From assembly GCA_015501055.1 (NCBI GenBank), contig JADNYV010000136.1:1-64000 (forward strand): DNA of 64,000 nucleotides, in the 5' to 3' direction. The translations under genes were made by a program, and so were the position numbers. Below, piece by piece: positions 17,479 through 30,241 of this stretch. Within the stretch, counting starts at the first letter, position 1; every line of letters begins with the position of its first letter. The notes under the pieces are model-generated. The model worked only from the letters and a program-made list of their open reading frames with translations, made no database searches and was not told the origin of the DNA. This DNA is from Mucidula mucida (taxonomy: Eukaryota; Basidiomycota; Agaricomycetes; Agaricales; Physalacriaceae).

Positions 17479-18127
17479 CTACTCGTCTGAATCTTCTCCA
17501 TCGTCGTCGTCTCGTTTCTTGCCGCCGTCCCACGTACGCTCCCATAACCGCGGTTCGTCCCCGTCCCGCCGTGGCGGCTCCATCGTAGCTAACCGCGCCT
17601 TGAGCTCCTCCGTCTCTGCTAGTAGCCCATGTATGTACTCAATCGCTAGACAGAAATCAGCATTCGTAGCATAAAGCACAAAAAAGCCACACACTTTTGC
17701 CCAATACTACGTTCTCACTTCGAGGCCCAGCTCGTCCATCCAGCTTCTCCTCTGCAGATCCACCATTCGACGTACGCCGCCGCTTCCTGGGTTCTGGTTG
17801 GCCCTGCGCAGCGAGAGCCTCGCGCAGAGATGGCACGGCTTCACAAAGTGCCTCGTAGCCCCTCCGTATGTTGGCGCGCCGTTTCTGCTCGCTCTGGATA
17901 TGGTTCGCCTTCTTCTGCGATGGGCTGAGCAGCGACGGTTTTAGATGATTAGAGCTGGAGGGTGCAGGCTGGGGCGTTGAGCGTGAATTGGAGGGCGGCG
18001 AGGGTCTTTTGCTGGTACTGGTATGGCTCGGCGGCTCAAGGGCCATGAGATCGCGGGTGGCTTTGGACAGGGAGTCTCTGCGCTGGGGCGGAAGCGGGAG
18101 ATTGAGCGGGTATTCATAGTCGTACAT
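17479..18127 (-). CDS. bHLH transcription factor
   Basis: Two exons, 18127-17695 and 17645-17479, with a 49-base intron, give 199 residues in frame. The N-terminus is Pro/Ser-rich. The basic region and helix 1 are QKKANHIQSEQKRRANIRRG; the loop contains basic PEPRKRRRTSNGG. The second helix is split by the intron: VVLGK before it, TIEYIHGLLAETEELKARL after. The protein ends in an acidic DDDDGEDSDE tail. The H-E/Q-R pattern in the basic region (HxxxxQKRR) is typical of E-box binding bHLH proteins. By size and position it resembles small fungal bHLH proteins of the Ino4/Mlx type that act as dimers, but no partner can be named. It is nuclear by inference. Confidence 0.85.
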
Positions 18128-21100
18128 TGATGTCGTCGCGGGTTCGTGACTGAGTGATGGTCGCGGTTGAGGTTAAAGCCTAGGAAATCGGATGATCATC
18201 ATGAGCTCAGAGCTCGCGGTAAACGAGTACCAACCTCGGGCCGTGAGCCGTAACCGCCGACCTATACTTTCTGGCTTTTGACTAGAACTGAGTAAATGCT
18301 CATCTACACTCGATGTTGATGAAAAGGAGCCGCGACCTACTCCAGTTCTTGTCTAATGACTGTAATAAGTCGACTTCCGCTCTATGACGACATGGCCAAT
18401 CCTTATCAAATTCGAGCTAGCTTGCACGCGGTGACGCACATCCAGACTTGTTTCGTGTGCCTCTTGCCTTTACACCGTAACTATAGTCGCACGCCTACCA
18501 GTCGCTGTCACCATATTTGTCCGTCGGAAGGACGTAAGTAACGAAGAAAGTCTTACCCAACTGACGCAGATTCCTTCTTGCTTCCAAAACTTCCGTCGGC
18601 CCCTCCAGCAACAAGTCAACACATATCATTTCTACGCTGATTCATCTTCAGATGCCGCTTGTTCTCCACCCCATTTCAGTTGCAGTGCGAGAGAATCAGT
18701 TCGTTCTAGTAAGCATCTCTGCGATCGCGACATGGCCACGCACGATCAACGTTTCCCTTGGACGAGGCAGTAAGACGCGACGCCACGCAAATCGCAGAGC
18801 CGTCGCCTTTTGTGGATCTCGCCACACTAGGCTCTTGACTCACATCATCTGGCGCGCCTGCTGTTGCCAAAACATCACTATCTTGCACCACGCCGTGTTT
18901 TCCCTACTACTAAATGAATATGTCTACCTCGCACCTCCCAGCAAGTTGGATGACGTACGTGCAGAGCTGGACAAGAAATGCTTTGGTTCTGCCAATTCCT
19001 CTTGGGCGCTCAATCACCTAGGACACTCACACTGTTCTCGCGAGCTCATCACGATGTAATGAATGTTCAAGAGGTATGGAGTTGATTTCTGTTCCAAGTA
19101 TTTCGACTTTCGGACCTGAGCCAGCGTACTGGGGCAGCCCGCATAGTAGAGCGATGCCGACGTTTCTCTGCTGTGGCAAGAGACCGCAATTTTCAAGGGC
19201 CCATATTATGAATTCCGGAAAGATCTTTGTTTGCTAGCTACAGCAGCACGGGGGACGCAGCCCATTACGTTGTTGAAAACCTCGGAAACATTGACAACAC
19301 CACAGCAGAGCACTCTAGCCTATGACATCACCCCCGCCAATCTTCCTTGTTTCCTGCGCGACACATTTGCATTTCGCAATATATATATATATATACAGAG
19401 CGTTACCTCTTCAACCCTTTCTCTCTCGCTCTCTGGCTTCATACTACGAACGCCACGGACAAAAACGCTCTTCTTGCTCCTTGACGTTCCTCGCATGTCG
19501 CTTTACCGCTTTAGCGATGCTGCTTTGGCCCGGGTGCAGTTCTCTATTCGCGGCATTAATTTCAGCAATATTCTTGACATCCCCCACGCTCTACTTGTGC
19601 GCCGTTATGAGATAGCACCAGGCGAGTAGCTCCTTCTCCATATATCCTCCTCTGAGTATTTGCCCATCAGTTATCTGATCTCCTTTGGCGGCGTTGCGAT
19701 CGAGTACGACTTGGCTCTCCCAAAGGGTTACGATGGCACGCATACCTGAAGTTCGTTTCCATAATGTCTGATTTATTGAAGGCCATACTAGAGATGTACC
19801 AATTCGCTGTATCGACACGTTATCCATCACTGACCAAGTGTTGCTGCAATGGTCACGAGATTTACGAGGATAAAGAATCGCGAAACGACGGTGGTGCTTT
19901 GCTTGACCGCCTATCTGAGTGGCTACAGATCCAAGCTCAAGACCCATTCCTTGGGTACAGGTATTCCTTGGACACGTCACCGATTCTGGTTGAGTAACAT
20001 CTATCCAGGATTCCGGGACCATTGTACGATTTCATTGATACGTCGTCACGAAAGATGGATGGATGATGGCGTCGGACGATCTCGGTGAGTACTTACGGGC
20101 ATTCAACACCATGGTATCCGTTCCCCGTTCCCGTTCATAATTGATATCTGCCTTTGACCGCAATTATATGATGCCCGAGATGGCGGGAGGTGATGTATTG
20201 GTGTGTTGGTGCAGAAGCGCCTTTTCCGGGAACTGATACTGCATTGGGTTATCGGTGTTGAGTAAGATAGCAGTACTCAGCGCTCAGCGCGCAGTAAAAA
20301 TCGGTATGTGCTACTAAGCGGATTCGTGTCGTGCGTGGCGTACTGATCGCAATTCAGAGTCCAGGCCCGCACTCTGCGCCATAGAAGGCCAAGAGTCCCC
20401 ATGTTTTGGTAACATGGTCGAATTGACAGATGACTTACTGTCTGTACATATCCGCATGAGACTTGCCATAACTTGGACGTTTGAAGAATGCGTGTGGATC
20501 AGTGCACCCCCTGATTTGCGCTGGCGGTTCAGACTCGAATACTTGGAAAAACCACTGCCCCTTTGTTGGAACTTGGTGTTGAATTCTATTCTGAGCGTAG
20601 GTCCTAGATCTGGGTCAAGGCTCCGAGTGTGTTGACGGGAGGATGTACATGTTCATCAAGGCGCGTGAGCTAATGACTTATCTCAATTAAAACATGTGGA
20701 TCGGCATACCTTTTTGGGAAGACGGGTTTGTCGGGGGAGGAGCAGGAGAACTTCCAGGGTCGTACAGGACGAAATCCGATGTCGCATTCGTTTTGGGGCG
20801 TGGACGACGCGCCACAGCGCGTCAACGAAGACGACATGTACACCGCGGGGTTATACTACAAGGCAATGCACTGATGGCGACAGATATCATTGTAGGCACA
20901 CTCGATCGTGAACTAGTGTAGAGCGCGGCGGCAACCGAAAGCCGAAACGATGCTGAACTCGGATCTACACGGCGAGAGTTGCGAGCAGCCTGCCAACCAT
21001 CGTGGGAGGGCCATCTAAAGAGATATCTCTTGTCTCTGCGACCATCTCCTTCGCATTCAACGCCTTCCAGATTCTGGCAAGAGAGGGAGGGCTCGACATT

Positions 21101-21273
21101 CGTTTAACTTGTACGTGACGGTGCAGGGCCACTGTCCGCTTCCGAGGCTGCCGGGATTACATAGCCCTCCGTTCTGTGTCATAGGTCTTGGTCCTTATCG
21201 AGCTTGGCCTGGCGCCTGTTCTCCTTTCTTCAAACCATCATCTTCATTTTTTCCCGTTTCGTTTCCGTTTTTG
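18128..21273. other. Gene-poor stretch of 3.1 kb
   Basis: No recognisable gene. Three open frames deserve mention only as candidates. One at 18652-19059 (+) lacks family features. One at 19498-19629 (+) reads MSLYRFSDAALARVQF and follows a pyrimidine-rich leader that could be a promoter. One at 19764-19997 (+) also lacks family features. None continues through clear splice signals into a known protein. The final 150 bases before 21274 are CT-rich, consistent with the promoter of the next gene. Confidence 0.4.
19379..19395. repeat. (TA)n microsatellite
   Basis: A run of eight TA units directly upstream of a CT-rich tract and an ATG at 19498. It could serve as an A/T-rich promoter element, but no gene downstream is secure. 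Confidence 0.7.
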
Positions 21274-23096
21274 ATGTTTTTCGTCTCCCTTTCGCGCCTG
21301 GCCCTCGTCGTTCTCTGCATCCTGCTCGCCTGCTCGTCGGCGTCGGCGACGAGCGCGAAGATATTCCAGTGGGCGTTCCAGTCAAATGTGCGTTTGTTTT
21401 ATTGTTTAGTCATGGGCGCAGGCTTTTGACAAGCATTCTAGTCCGTTTCGTCGACCTTGGGAACCTGTCAGGTATTCGATATCGTTGTGTCGAAATGGCC
21501 GGACTACACGGGTAACAGCACGGGGGTACCGCCATATTACATGCGGGCTTGGGAGAAGGGTGGGAGCGTGCAGACGACACTGTTGGGGAGTGACGAATCG
21601 TCGCTGAAATGGACAGTTACTAATCCTGTCGGTGAGCGCCCATTCGGCTATATGATCGAACCCACCTTTGCTTAGCCCTGCTCTCCAGATTCCCAGTTAT
21701 TGCTTAATGTCATCGATTCCAATGACAGTTCAGCGGGTGTCGCGCCCAAGCTGTTTACAATCGACAGTGCGTATTTTTTACGTCTGCGCTGCACGCGGGG
21801 TGACAATTGATCTGCAGCTGGTTCTACGACAAATTGTGTTGTCAATGATGCAGACACGACATTTACGGTCAAATCCAATCTATCAGAAACGGGCACTCTC
21901 GCGACTTGTCAGCCCTGGGGATTGCGAATCAAGAACGGTGTTCCCCCGTACAATATATCTTTCGCACAAGTCAACTCCCCGGTCGTCACCAATGTCACGA
22001 CCAATCAGGACGACGATGCTTACACGTATATCAATCGCGCTGATGGTGGCAAGCTATTAATGGGTATGTCATCTTCCATCGCCAACAACAGAAGATCCTA
22101 ATCGTGTTGTTCGTGATAGCCTCTGTCGTTGACTCGTAAGTTGGGTCTTTCTAAGCGCTAGCAACATTTCTCATGCCATGTCAAACAGATCGGGTCGTGT
22201 CGCCTATGGGAATCCTTCCATCGTAACAGCCTGTTCGTAACATTCAATTCATTCATGACCGCCTGCCCCTTACGCGTTTCCGATGCACAGCTGAAACCGA
22301 TATTGATTGCGGGTCTCTCATCAGCACCAGCGGGAACTCCACCGAGTTGGATGCCGCAGCTGCACAGGAAGCTCGAGAACAGGCAGATAAAGATAACAAG
22401 AAGCGCACTGGGATTATCGTTGGCGTCGTTATTGGTGTTCTCGCACTGCTTCTCATTGCTGGAGGTGCCTTCTGGTGGTGGTATAGGCGCCGGAACAATG
22501 GGCGCAAGTCGTCACTTGACATCGACCCCGACTTGGCACCTACTCCTTACATGAGCGCCGGGCCCACTGGTCAAGTTTTGTCGATAAACGCATTTTTGGA
22601 TCAGCCTCAACAACCGTATTCGCCCAAGGCTTCTCAGAACGGGATGACCACCATGTCCATGTCGGACGCGACTCGATCGTCTACACACTTTGATCCTTAC
22701 CATATGGTGGAGACTCGTACTGGCCCTCCATCAACGAGCGGCCGACCGACATCGAGTGGTTCGTCCACTTCTAACGCTGGGAACATGGCCAACTTCCCAT
22801 TGGCGCCATTAAGGCGGTCGAAGGCTATGGAGGCTGGGCTGGGCACGGGCATGTCTGACTCGACATTTGATTCGGTGGCGTCGGACACCAGCTCGAGACC
22901 TTTGATGGAGCGGTCTCAGTCAGCGCATCCACCGCCCGGGGCTAGTACGGATGCACCATGGCCTCCACGGGCCACCTCGATGGCACAGACGGCAGGCGAA
23001 CGCGAAATCATATACCAGCATCGGGACGGGGGTGTTGTGCGAGAATTACCGCCGCCGTATTTGGACCGCTCGCGGGTAGACGGTGCGGAGTCATAA
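21274..23096 (+). CDS. Secretory-pathway single-pass membrane protein, Ser/Pro-rich tail
   Basis: Seven exons (21274-21387, 21442-21631, 21689-21766, 21818-22063, 22120-22135, 22189-22232, 22291-23096) give 497 residues in frame. The N-terminus MFFVSLSRLALVVLCILLAC is a signal peptide. The lumenal or extracellular part (about residues 25-240) has paired cysteines (LGTCQVFDIVV, TNCVVNDAD, ATCQPWGLRI), several N-x-S/T sites (such as NISF, NVTT) and PPYYM and PPYNI motifs. A transmembrane helix follows near residue 260 (GIIVGVVIGVLALLLIAGGA), then WWWYRRRNN and a cytosolic tail rich in Ser, Thr and Pro ending in RDGGVVRELPPPYLD. The overall design is common in agaricomycetes and resembles cell-wall sensor proteins, but I cannot name an orthologue. 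The sixteen-base fifth exon is unusually small and fits the frame. Confidence 0.75.
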
Positions 23097-23827
23097 GTCT
23101 CTCGCCATAGACTATTGCTTGCTTCTTTCATTTACCGGTTTTTAAAAGAGGTTTGGTTTTTCGTGTAGTTTTTACTTGCTCATTTACATTATCCCCCCCA
23201 CACACCCCATTGATATCATGCCTTGCCGGTTGTAAAATAGTTTTGAGGCCACAGCTAGTGACGACCTATATATATATTATCTTGTCATAGGCCACTGTCG
23301 TTGGGGCGTTGTTGAATACGCCGCCCGGCTCGGTCAGGCAAGATATGTTACGGTACAATTAGTTTAGTGGCGCCCATCCGAGGAATGGAGGAATAATGGT
23401 TTTCATCATGACAATTTACGACGACGAGTGCATAGAAGAGAATTTGGGTGTGTGGCGTAATGTGGCGTAAGATGATTTGGATAGAGGATGTTGCATGTAG
23501 GAACATATATACTTTTTCCGAAGTCTTGGAAGATGAAAAGGCTTTCTCGGTATGCCGGTTGGAGATATTAGAAGTAACATAGGATAGGGGGAGCCTCTCT
23601 GCCAGCCTCCAGGGTGAGGTGTCAGGTAAACAGTAGGTAGCGCCTTGGAAGTTAGTGACAACTCAGAAGAAATAACAGCGGTGACGCGTTCGATCCTGAG
23701 CTTTCCTACGAGCCGTGCCATGTAGTAATCGGTGAGCTGGCAGAACTTGAAGCTTGAAGGTTTGAAGACTGATACGCATGATACAAACCCTAACCTTACA
23801 CTCGATCGTTCTTACCTACATACACCC

Positions 23828-25719
23828 ATGCAGGGCCCGTACATCATACACAATCCACTATATGACAAGCCCGCAACACCGCAACGAGTCGGCTCAACGA
23901 TATGGACCTTATCAGGGCCTACTATTCCCTCGACTATCATGATCCGACAGGAATTTCACGAAATCATCCTCGGGCTCTTACAGTGGATGGGGAACGACAG
24001 GTGGGTTCCTTCCTCCATTTTCTACTCATCTCCCAAGAATGAAAGGCCCCAGAGTAATATTACAGAGGTCAAAGATGACGATTTAAGCAACTGGCTGGAC
24101 GAAGTGCCTGCACCCGGCGACCTCGGTGTGGTCTCTGCCCCATCTTTGTCTGGCCTCAACTCGGACTATCCGAATCCCTTCCTTGGGCAAGCGGGCGTCA
24201 CGTCCTCTAGCAGTGGCGTAGTTCTCACCGGCCTTCCCGGCATCGGTCAGTCCAGTCCAGCCTTCGGTCCCCATGAACTCGGTCTGAGCGTCCAATAACA
24301 GGAAAGTCCTATTTTCTTCGCGTAGTTCTTCACTTGAGGAGTGCAGCTGGTCTTCCGACTTTATATATCTCTCACTCACCAACCGCCACGCTATTGTGGA
24401 AAGAGGGCAAAGGGTATAATATGAATATAAGCAACATGGATGATGCTATCTTGCGGGAACTACTCCCCATGGACACCTGGTGCTTGGTGGATTCCAACTC
24501 AGATCTTGCATCGGTTCCCGTCCCTTTGTTGGAGAGCTGTCGCTTCATAATGCAGGCTGCATCGCCTCGAGTCAGGCGCATGGACTGGATGAAAAAGGTT
24601 GCGGACACTCGCTACTTTGTGATGAAGCCATGGGATTGCGATGAGCTCATTGCTGCGTGCGTTCAATTGAATTGCTGATAGGCATTGTTGTTGACAGATC
24701 GTACAGACGCCAATGCCAGGATACCAAGCGCCGTATTGCCGACGAGAGACAATTGGCTCAATTTCATCATCTCTATGGAGGCTCTGCCCGTGATGCCTAC
24801 TCTTTCGCGCACCGTGTGACAGACTTCGAGACGCATCTTGAGCGCGCATTCGCTTCTCTCCAGCCTGATTCGATCATGCGCAGTTGCAATGATGAACCAT
24901 CTTCGTTTGTCCCGGAATCGACCAGTCATCTCATCTTATCATTCTTCCCTATCGCCAGCAGAAAACGAACCGTTTGGAAGGTTGATTCTCCTAGCAAACC
25001 TCTCCTTGACAGACTTTTCAGTCACATAGCGAAAGACTACGCAGAAGGACAGAAAATGTGGTTTCATTTCAATCTGGGTTCCCGCAGTCCCGGTCCAAGG
25101 GCTCTAGCTGCATATATGTTTGACGGGATCTACCACCAGCATGTCACTAACGGTGGTTCTTGGACCCTGCGACGGATGGTCGCCAATGAAAATCGGACTC
25201 CCAGCATCAAGCAGACTACTCGAAGCTGGCGGACTGCGGAGGAAGCACCAAAAGTCCTCGTTGCTTGCCAGAAAATCATAATAGAGGATGATCACCAACC
25301 AAACATTTCAATGGTGTCGGTACCGCAGCGCGAGTTCCTTGATTGGTCTGTTGATGAGCCCTTCTCGGTGGGGGTATACTACCACCCTCAACGGCGAACT
25401 TTCGCTACTTTTGATTCCTTTTTTGTCGACAAAGTTGGGCATGCTATCGCCTTTCAGGCGAGTGTTGCAAGCTGGCACAATGTATCGCCTTCTGGGAAGG
25501 TTTGGCTCGAGGAGCGTGGGATTAGCAGGGTCACTTACGTCTATGTCTCTCCGACTCCGGGACCAGCCTCGGTGTCGTTGCCGCTGGAAGTCAACTCGGA
25601 GTTGGATGGCTTCTACGATGGTATCTATCATATGGACTTGAACTACGGTGAGTGTTTTTAATGATGGTTCATGGCATTTTCTGATCCCGATGGGTTGCGT
25701 AGATGTGGACTCGTCGTAG
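23828..25719 (+). CDS. CRN/RHS-like P-loop NTPase paralogue A (intact)
   Basis: Five exons (23828-24000, 24046-24245, 24302-24656, 24698-25647, 25703-25719) give 564 residues in frame. The Walker A motif GLPGIGKSYFL is split by an intron after the first base of the Gly codon of GKS. Downstream are LPTLYISHS, LLWKEGKGYN, DTWCLVDSNSD (acidic strand), LESCRFIMQAASPR (sensor-like), YFVMKPWDCDELIAA and HHLYGGSARDAYSF. This order (P-loop, short W-C-L-x-D strand, S-P-R, W-[DS]-x-x-E-L, GG-[IS]-[PA]-R) is what I know from the NTPase module of Crinkler and RHS-type proteins. The C-terminal 250 residues, ending in FYDGIYHMDLNYD, would be the effector-like part; no nuclease motif is certain. Function is inferred only. 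This is the best-preserved of three copies in the window. Confidence 0.62.
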
Positions 25720-26212
25720 AAATAAAGTTCCCTCGTTGTGCTTCTCTGTCCTTGCTGTGTTCTCTGTATTTCAATGTACAGTTTGTTATTCAAGTGTACT
25801 ATTATGCATCTATCGCATTCCTTCTTCTGCTGCGATTAAATCATTCAACTTGCTCCGTCTCTCCCTTTCCCTTTCCAGCGTTTCGACGTCGAAGGGCTCG
25901 TTGCTGTTGAGTCAACGACCGCACCCATTCCATTAGGTCCTCTATAGTATGGGCGCTCTAAAAACCCTACATTCGACGCCATACAGCCCTTTGAAGTGTA
26001 GTAGCCCACTGAGCACATTCGCGAAAATTTCTCACACTTGACTCTCGCCTTCTCGCTTGTTGCTTAACCAAGACTAGTATCTAGTCCAATATGGGCGTTC
26101 TCCCTTGGTCCAGTTTCGCGACAAGGGAAGACCTCGAGTGCACATGATTAGATCATTGGGACGCACATAGGCTCTAAGTATTGACGTAGTACGTATATGA
26201 ACGACCGACATA

Positions 26213-26971
26213 TCATATGTTCTTAGAAAGCAGAACTTCTTCATGCTTGGACAATTTTCGTCGTTTCGATATGATGGCTGCCATGTTTCCTGGCGACTCC
26301 GCTCGGAAAATCCTCAGTTTTGTTGGCCGCACGTAGAGTCCTGCGCCTCGCCTTCCTCTTTCGACGAGTCGAAGGCAGTTCGCCGTGCATTCTTCTACCG
26401 GCTCGTTAAATGAAGTCATGCGCGTCCGTGACCATGTTAGTACGTTACCTTTCCGCGAGCACTGATGGAGTACAATCCTTGTGCATACATCTCTGATGAA
26501 GTCGCTTATGATTTCCTCCTCACAGCGTTGGATGAACCTCATCCTTTTGTCAATGCATTCCATCTCAGGCTGTAAACACGATCATGAATACAGTGCGTCC
26601 TGCTTGTCCGGGTACACAGGCGCCTCATCGTCTACCTTTTCGTTTAAAGTGAGTGACTTCAGATCGCGTGCCAGCCTTCCGGCGTTGATGGTTCAATTAT
26701 CCTTGCCGATGACGAGCGCCGACGCGTCTCCGCAAGACATAAAGAAGACATCATATCTCAAAATTATCTCCTATACACGACCGTCATCGTTGTCACCGTA
26801 CTACCAAGGAACAGCCTGGCCAGCTCCACCGTCAGCTGGCAGAACACTTATAAGTGGATACCATCTCTGAGCATGCTCTAGGTATTCACGTTGTCGGGGG
26901 TCCGTAGGATTGTGGGCGTTTATCTGTATCCACTGTCGCCTATACTCCTCTCTGTGGCCGGGTTGCCACAT
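26213..26971 (-). CDS. Small unknown gene of the left arm
   Basis: An ATG at 26971 opens MWQPGHREEYRRQWIQINAH and continues with DPRQREYLEHAQRWYPLISV. It stops at a TAG inside what may be an intron (GTAGTACGG...). Further coding-like pieces in the same direction are TINAGRLARDLKSLTLNEK and, after an acceptor at about 26571, PEMECIDKRMRFIQRCEEE to a stop at 26213. I do not recognise the protein. The right-arm equivalent at 46957-47735 starts the same way but differs in several indels, so at least one is not translated as a whole. The start lies only 20 bases downstream of the DUF6535 stop. The two could be parts of one transcript unit, but nothing shows it. Confidence 0.3.
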
Positions 26972-26990
26972 ACGATGCGCGCCAGGTGTC

Positions 26991-29946
26991 TTACAAAGTC
27001 TCGGTCATCAACAGGATCTCATGGGGGACAGAGTCTGAATCACTCACTTTTATCTTGACCTCGGTGCCTTGATAGTTCGGCGGTGTGAAGTGCGCACGCC
27101 GAACGTCTTGTACAAAGCGAGCCGCGACGGCTGGTATTTCTTGGCTGACAAGGAAAACAGGCTCCTTCCAACCGATACCTCTCGAACCCCAGTGAATGGT
27201 ATCAAAATAAGTCTGAAGTGTCGCCGGCGAGTTGGCAAAGATGCAAAAGTCGCTGAAGGAAGGATCCCATTCATCGACTGACAGATTGACAAGCGCGGCC
27301 AGCTTCCATAATCTAGCTTGAGCGTCGATATCGCCCATGAGGAGCATTTTGCACATTGTCGACAAGTTGGTAGCCTGACAGAGGTTTGAGACCGCCAATT
27401 TGAATAGGTCGGGGGCATTTACTTCAAGGACAGTTAGGCCGTCGATATAAAAGGACACTTGGAAGGAAGTGAGGCGTGTGGTCCATATATGTAGAGGATC
27501 GCGACTTCCATCGTTGTCTGTAATGCTAGACTGTGGATCATCCAAAGCCAAGGTCAACGTTGTCGTGATTCCTTCCAGCCACTGTCGCTCTATCAGGGTA
27601 GAATATATTGTCTTGAGTGTTGCTAGATTCCACGGAGCGTACGGGAGCGATGACAGGAGGTAATGGCAGATGTCGACAAGAATCTCTGAGATATCCATAG
27701 CGGACGCGGAAGCAAACAGCACCTGCAAGATGCATTCGCCAACATCGGGAGTAAGCCACGAAAAATCATGGCTCTGACTTCCATAGAGGTCGACACGTCG
27801 AGTTACGCCATGTAAAAGAATTTCCAGAATCGAGTCCTTATCTTCCGACAAGATTATATCCTTCTGTACAAAAACATCTGACTTGACAACCTTCTGCAAG
27901 GCAAGGATAGTAGCAACATCAATATTGGCATCCCGGTGTTTGCCGTTGACTAGGAGATTAATGGAGTAGCGTCTAACAACCTTCAAAACCAGGCGGAATA
28001 AGGACTCGTGACGATCGCCAAACCAAGCTGCGTGAAGCGAGGAACTGTGCTGTATTGCGGGAGTTTGTAACATGGCGAGAACGAGGAAAATATCATCGGG
28101 AAGATTTTCCGTGTAGTCTTCAGTAGAACGTTTGAACCGGGGAAACCCAACATGTAGCAACCACTTTATGAAGGACGGATGCATGTTCTCCGACAGAGCT
28201 ATAGAGAGGCTCGTCGTTGTCCCATTGGTTCCGATGTCGTAGCTGTTCACGGCAAGCTTGGGCCAGTCAGTCGTCGGTAGCATCCAGAATGTGTATAGCT
28301 CAGGCCTGGGAGAACTATCATCAACGGAGCAATCTGAAAGCGTGCAGAAGTGGTCGAACGCAACATGTCGAAGAAGAGTGCACCATGACTGAGATGCCAC
28401 ATCGTGACTGATGCCCAGCCAGCCGATACCAAGACGTAATGCATTCTCGAATAGCTTCCCCCACAATAAGACATCGCATCTGGGCCATGATGGCGAGTCT
28501 TGCATACTGTCGCGCAAGTTATGTTCAATGGCTTTGATGGAAGACAGCGGATCAATTCGATGAAAACTATACGCGTTGCTGGAGATAGTCTCATAACCGC
28601 AGAAGCGTATGGCTGCACGCTGCAGGCGCTCATTGATATCTCGAGGTAGATCTACGCTGTGAGAGGAACTGATGGCTGTCAGGATATGTTTAATCCCGGC
28701 AGTGGGGTCGCCAACTACCGGTATCAATTCCAACGGAAGACTGCTCAACGCCTGGAGAACAATGCTCTGCACTGAAGTGTTCGATGTTGTGTTGTACAAC
28801 CAGACAACGCAGAAGAGTCTACGGCTGGTGCGGATTTTGTGACTCCGTCGTGCTCATATTCCTTTAGCGACTCTGGAATAGAGTCGAGCGATGGAGGATT
28901 TGCTCTGATGCGACTAAAACTAAACAGGCGCCTGTGCCGACGCAGGGCGTTGAGAAGTCGATATCCATACGACAAAGCGGCGTCTTATACGGACAATCGG
29001 GATAGAAGAGGGGCAGTAAATTGCATGAAAAGTACATTCCGTACGCAGCACATGCAATGCATCCCATATCTACAGCGATTGCGATGCTGAGGGAGCAGAG
29101 ATAGATCACGAGCCCCGCAAAGAACAATCCCAATGCGAGATGCATCAGAACAGGAAGGAATCCAATGATCAACGAGACGTGCCACTTTTGTAGTGCACTG
29201 AATCGGTAATGTGGATGCGCGATCGGTTGAGAGGAGTGCCAGAAGGTATGGACAGGTATTGGTGAATCCATTGTTTTGCGAGCACCGCAATCAACGTAGT
29301 GGTAAGACTGAGACCCAGACTCGTAAACCAGAGGGCATTGACCCAAAGATCCAACGGCTTGGACTGAAATGCGAAGGGCGACACAGGTACGGGAGGTATG
29401 CCTGTACAGTGTGGTTCTGAGTGCGTCGAGGATGGCATGCTGGACATTGAGTGATTGGAGCATGATGGACGCGTGACTTCCGCGTAATCCACTTGGAGAT
29501 TCTGACATGTTTGAGAGACAAAGGTAGTCACGACAGCGGAGAAGAGTGCGGCCTGTCATAAATGGTCAGGTTTGCCGGTGGCAGATGACAGGAGCACTCA
29601 CAAAGACGAGAAGGATGTCGAGGCCATCCCGCCAATCGGCAACACGTTCAAGGTCATACTTGCCGGCTTCGTCTTCGTAGGTCTTCCAGAGCCTAGAAGT
29701 TGGGGACATCTCTTGTATTGTTTGTCGGGAGGGTACTTTTGTTCGTAGTCATACCGGTCGTTCATTACTGTTAACAGGATGAGTGCTGATACCAGCAACA
29801 GCAACAGCTCATACCATATCCCGGTACAAAGGAGGGCGCAGAGACCGTGTTCATTGGTGCCCGGTTGCGTGCTGGTCCGATTGTATGGGGGCATCAGGAG
29901 GTAAGTCAGTTGGTAGAGTCGCTTCGGTCGATGCCGCCGTGGCCAT
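26991..29946 (-). pseudogene. DUF6535 membrane protein, left copy, frameshifted
   Basis: DUF6535 proteins are agaricomycete multi-pass membrane proteins of unknown role. The family block is visible as MNDRYDYEQKYPPD, LFSAVVTTFVSQTCQNLQV, LDLWVNALWFTSLGLSLTTT, LIAVLAKQWIHQYL and SLIIGFLPVLMHLALGLFFA. A long helical C-terminal region ends at 26991. Compared with the right arm copy, one base is missing near 29860 (after APIQSD), one near 29720 (TACAAGAGATG against TACGAAGAGATG) and one near 29480 (CACGCGTCC against CACGGTGTCC); a further shift falls near 28800. The codon that is a stop in the right copy is CAA here. The left gene is thus disabled by different mutations from the right. The 3' two-thirds (28799-26991, about 600 residues) remain open. 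Confidence 0.8.
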
Positions 29947-30241
29947 TATGCAGAACTTCTCTGTCCAACAAGGCCGGTATGAAGGCGTCCAATGTGGCGT
30001 ATAGCAAGTCGAGAAGATACGGTTCTATTGCTGTACGGGCACGTTTTAAGAAGCATTGGATCCAAGTGCTATGCCGATCAAGCCAACATTCCATTGCCTC
30101 CACGCCTGAAAACAATCAACCAAGGACAATAACAGCGACGCAAGGTTCGGCAGTAGTTAAGGAGATGATATTTCACTATTGTGAGAGAAACACATGGGAT
30201 AAGTAACAATAAGTAAGTACTACATACAGCATCAATAGACA

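Noticed and set aside
21274..23096. Assignment as a specific cell-wall stress sensor (WSC or Mid2 type)
   Set aside because: The layout fits, but no WSC cysteine pattern is present and the extracellular part is not purely Ser/Thr-rich.
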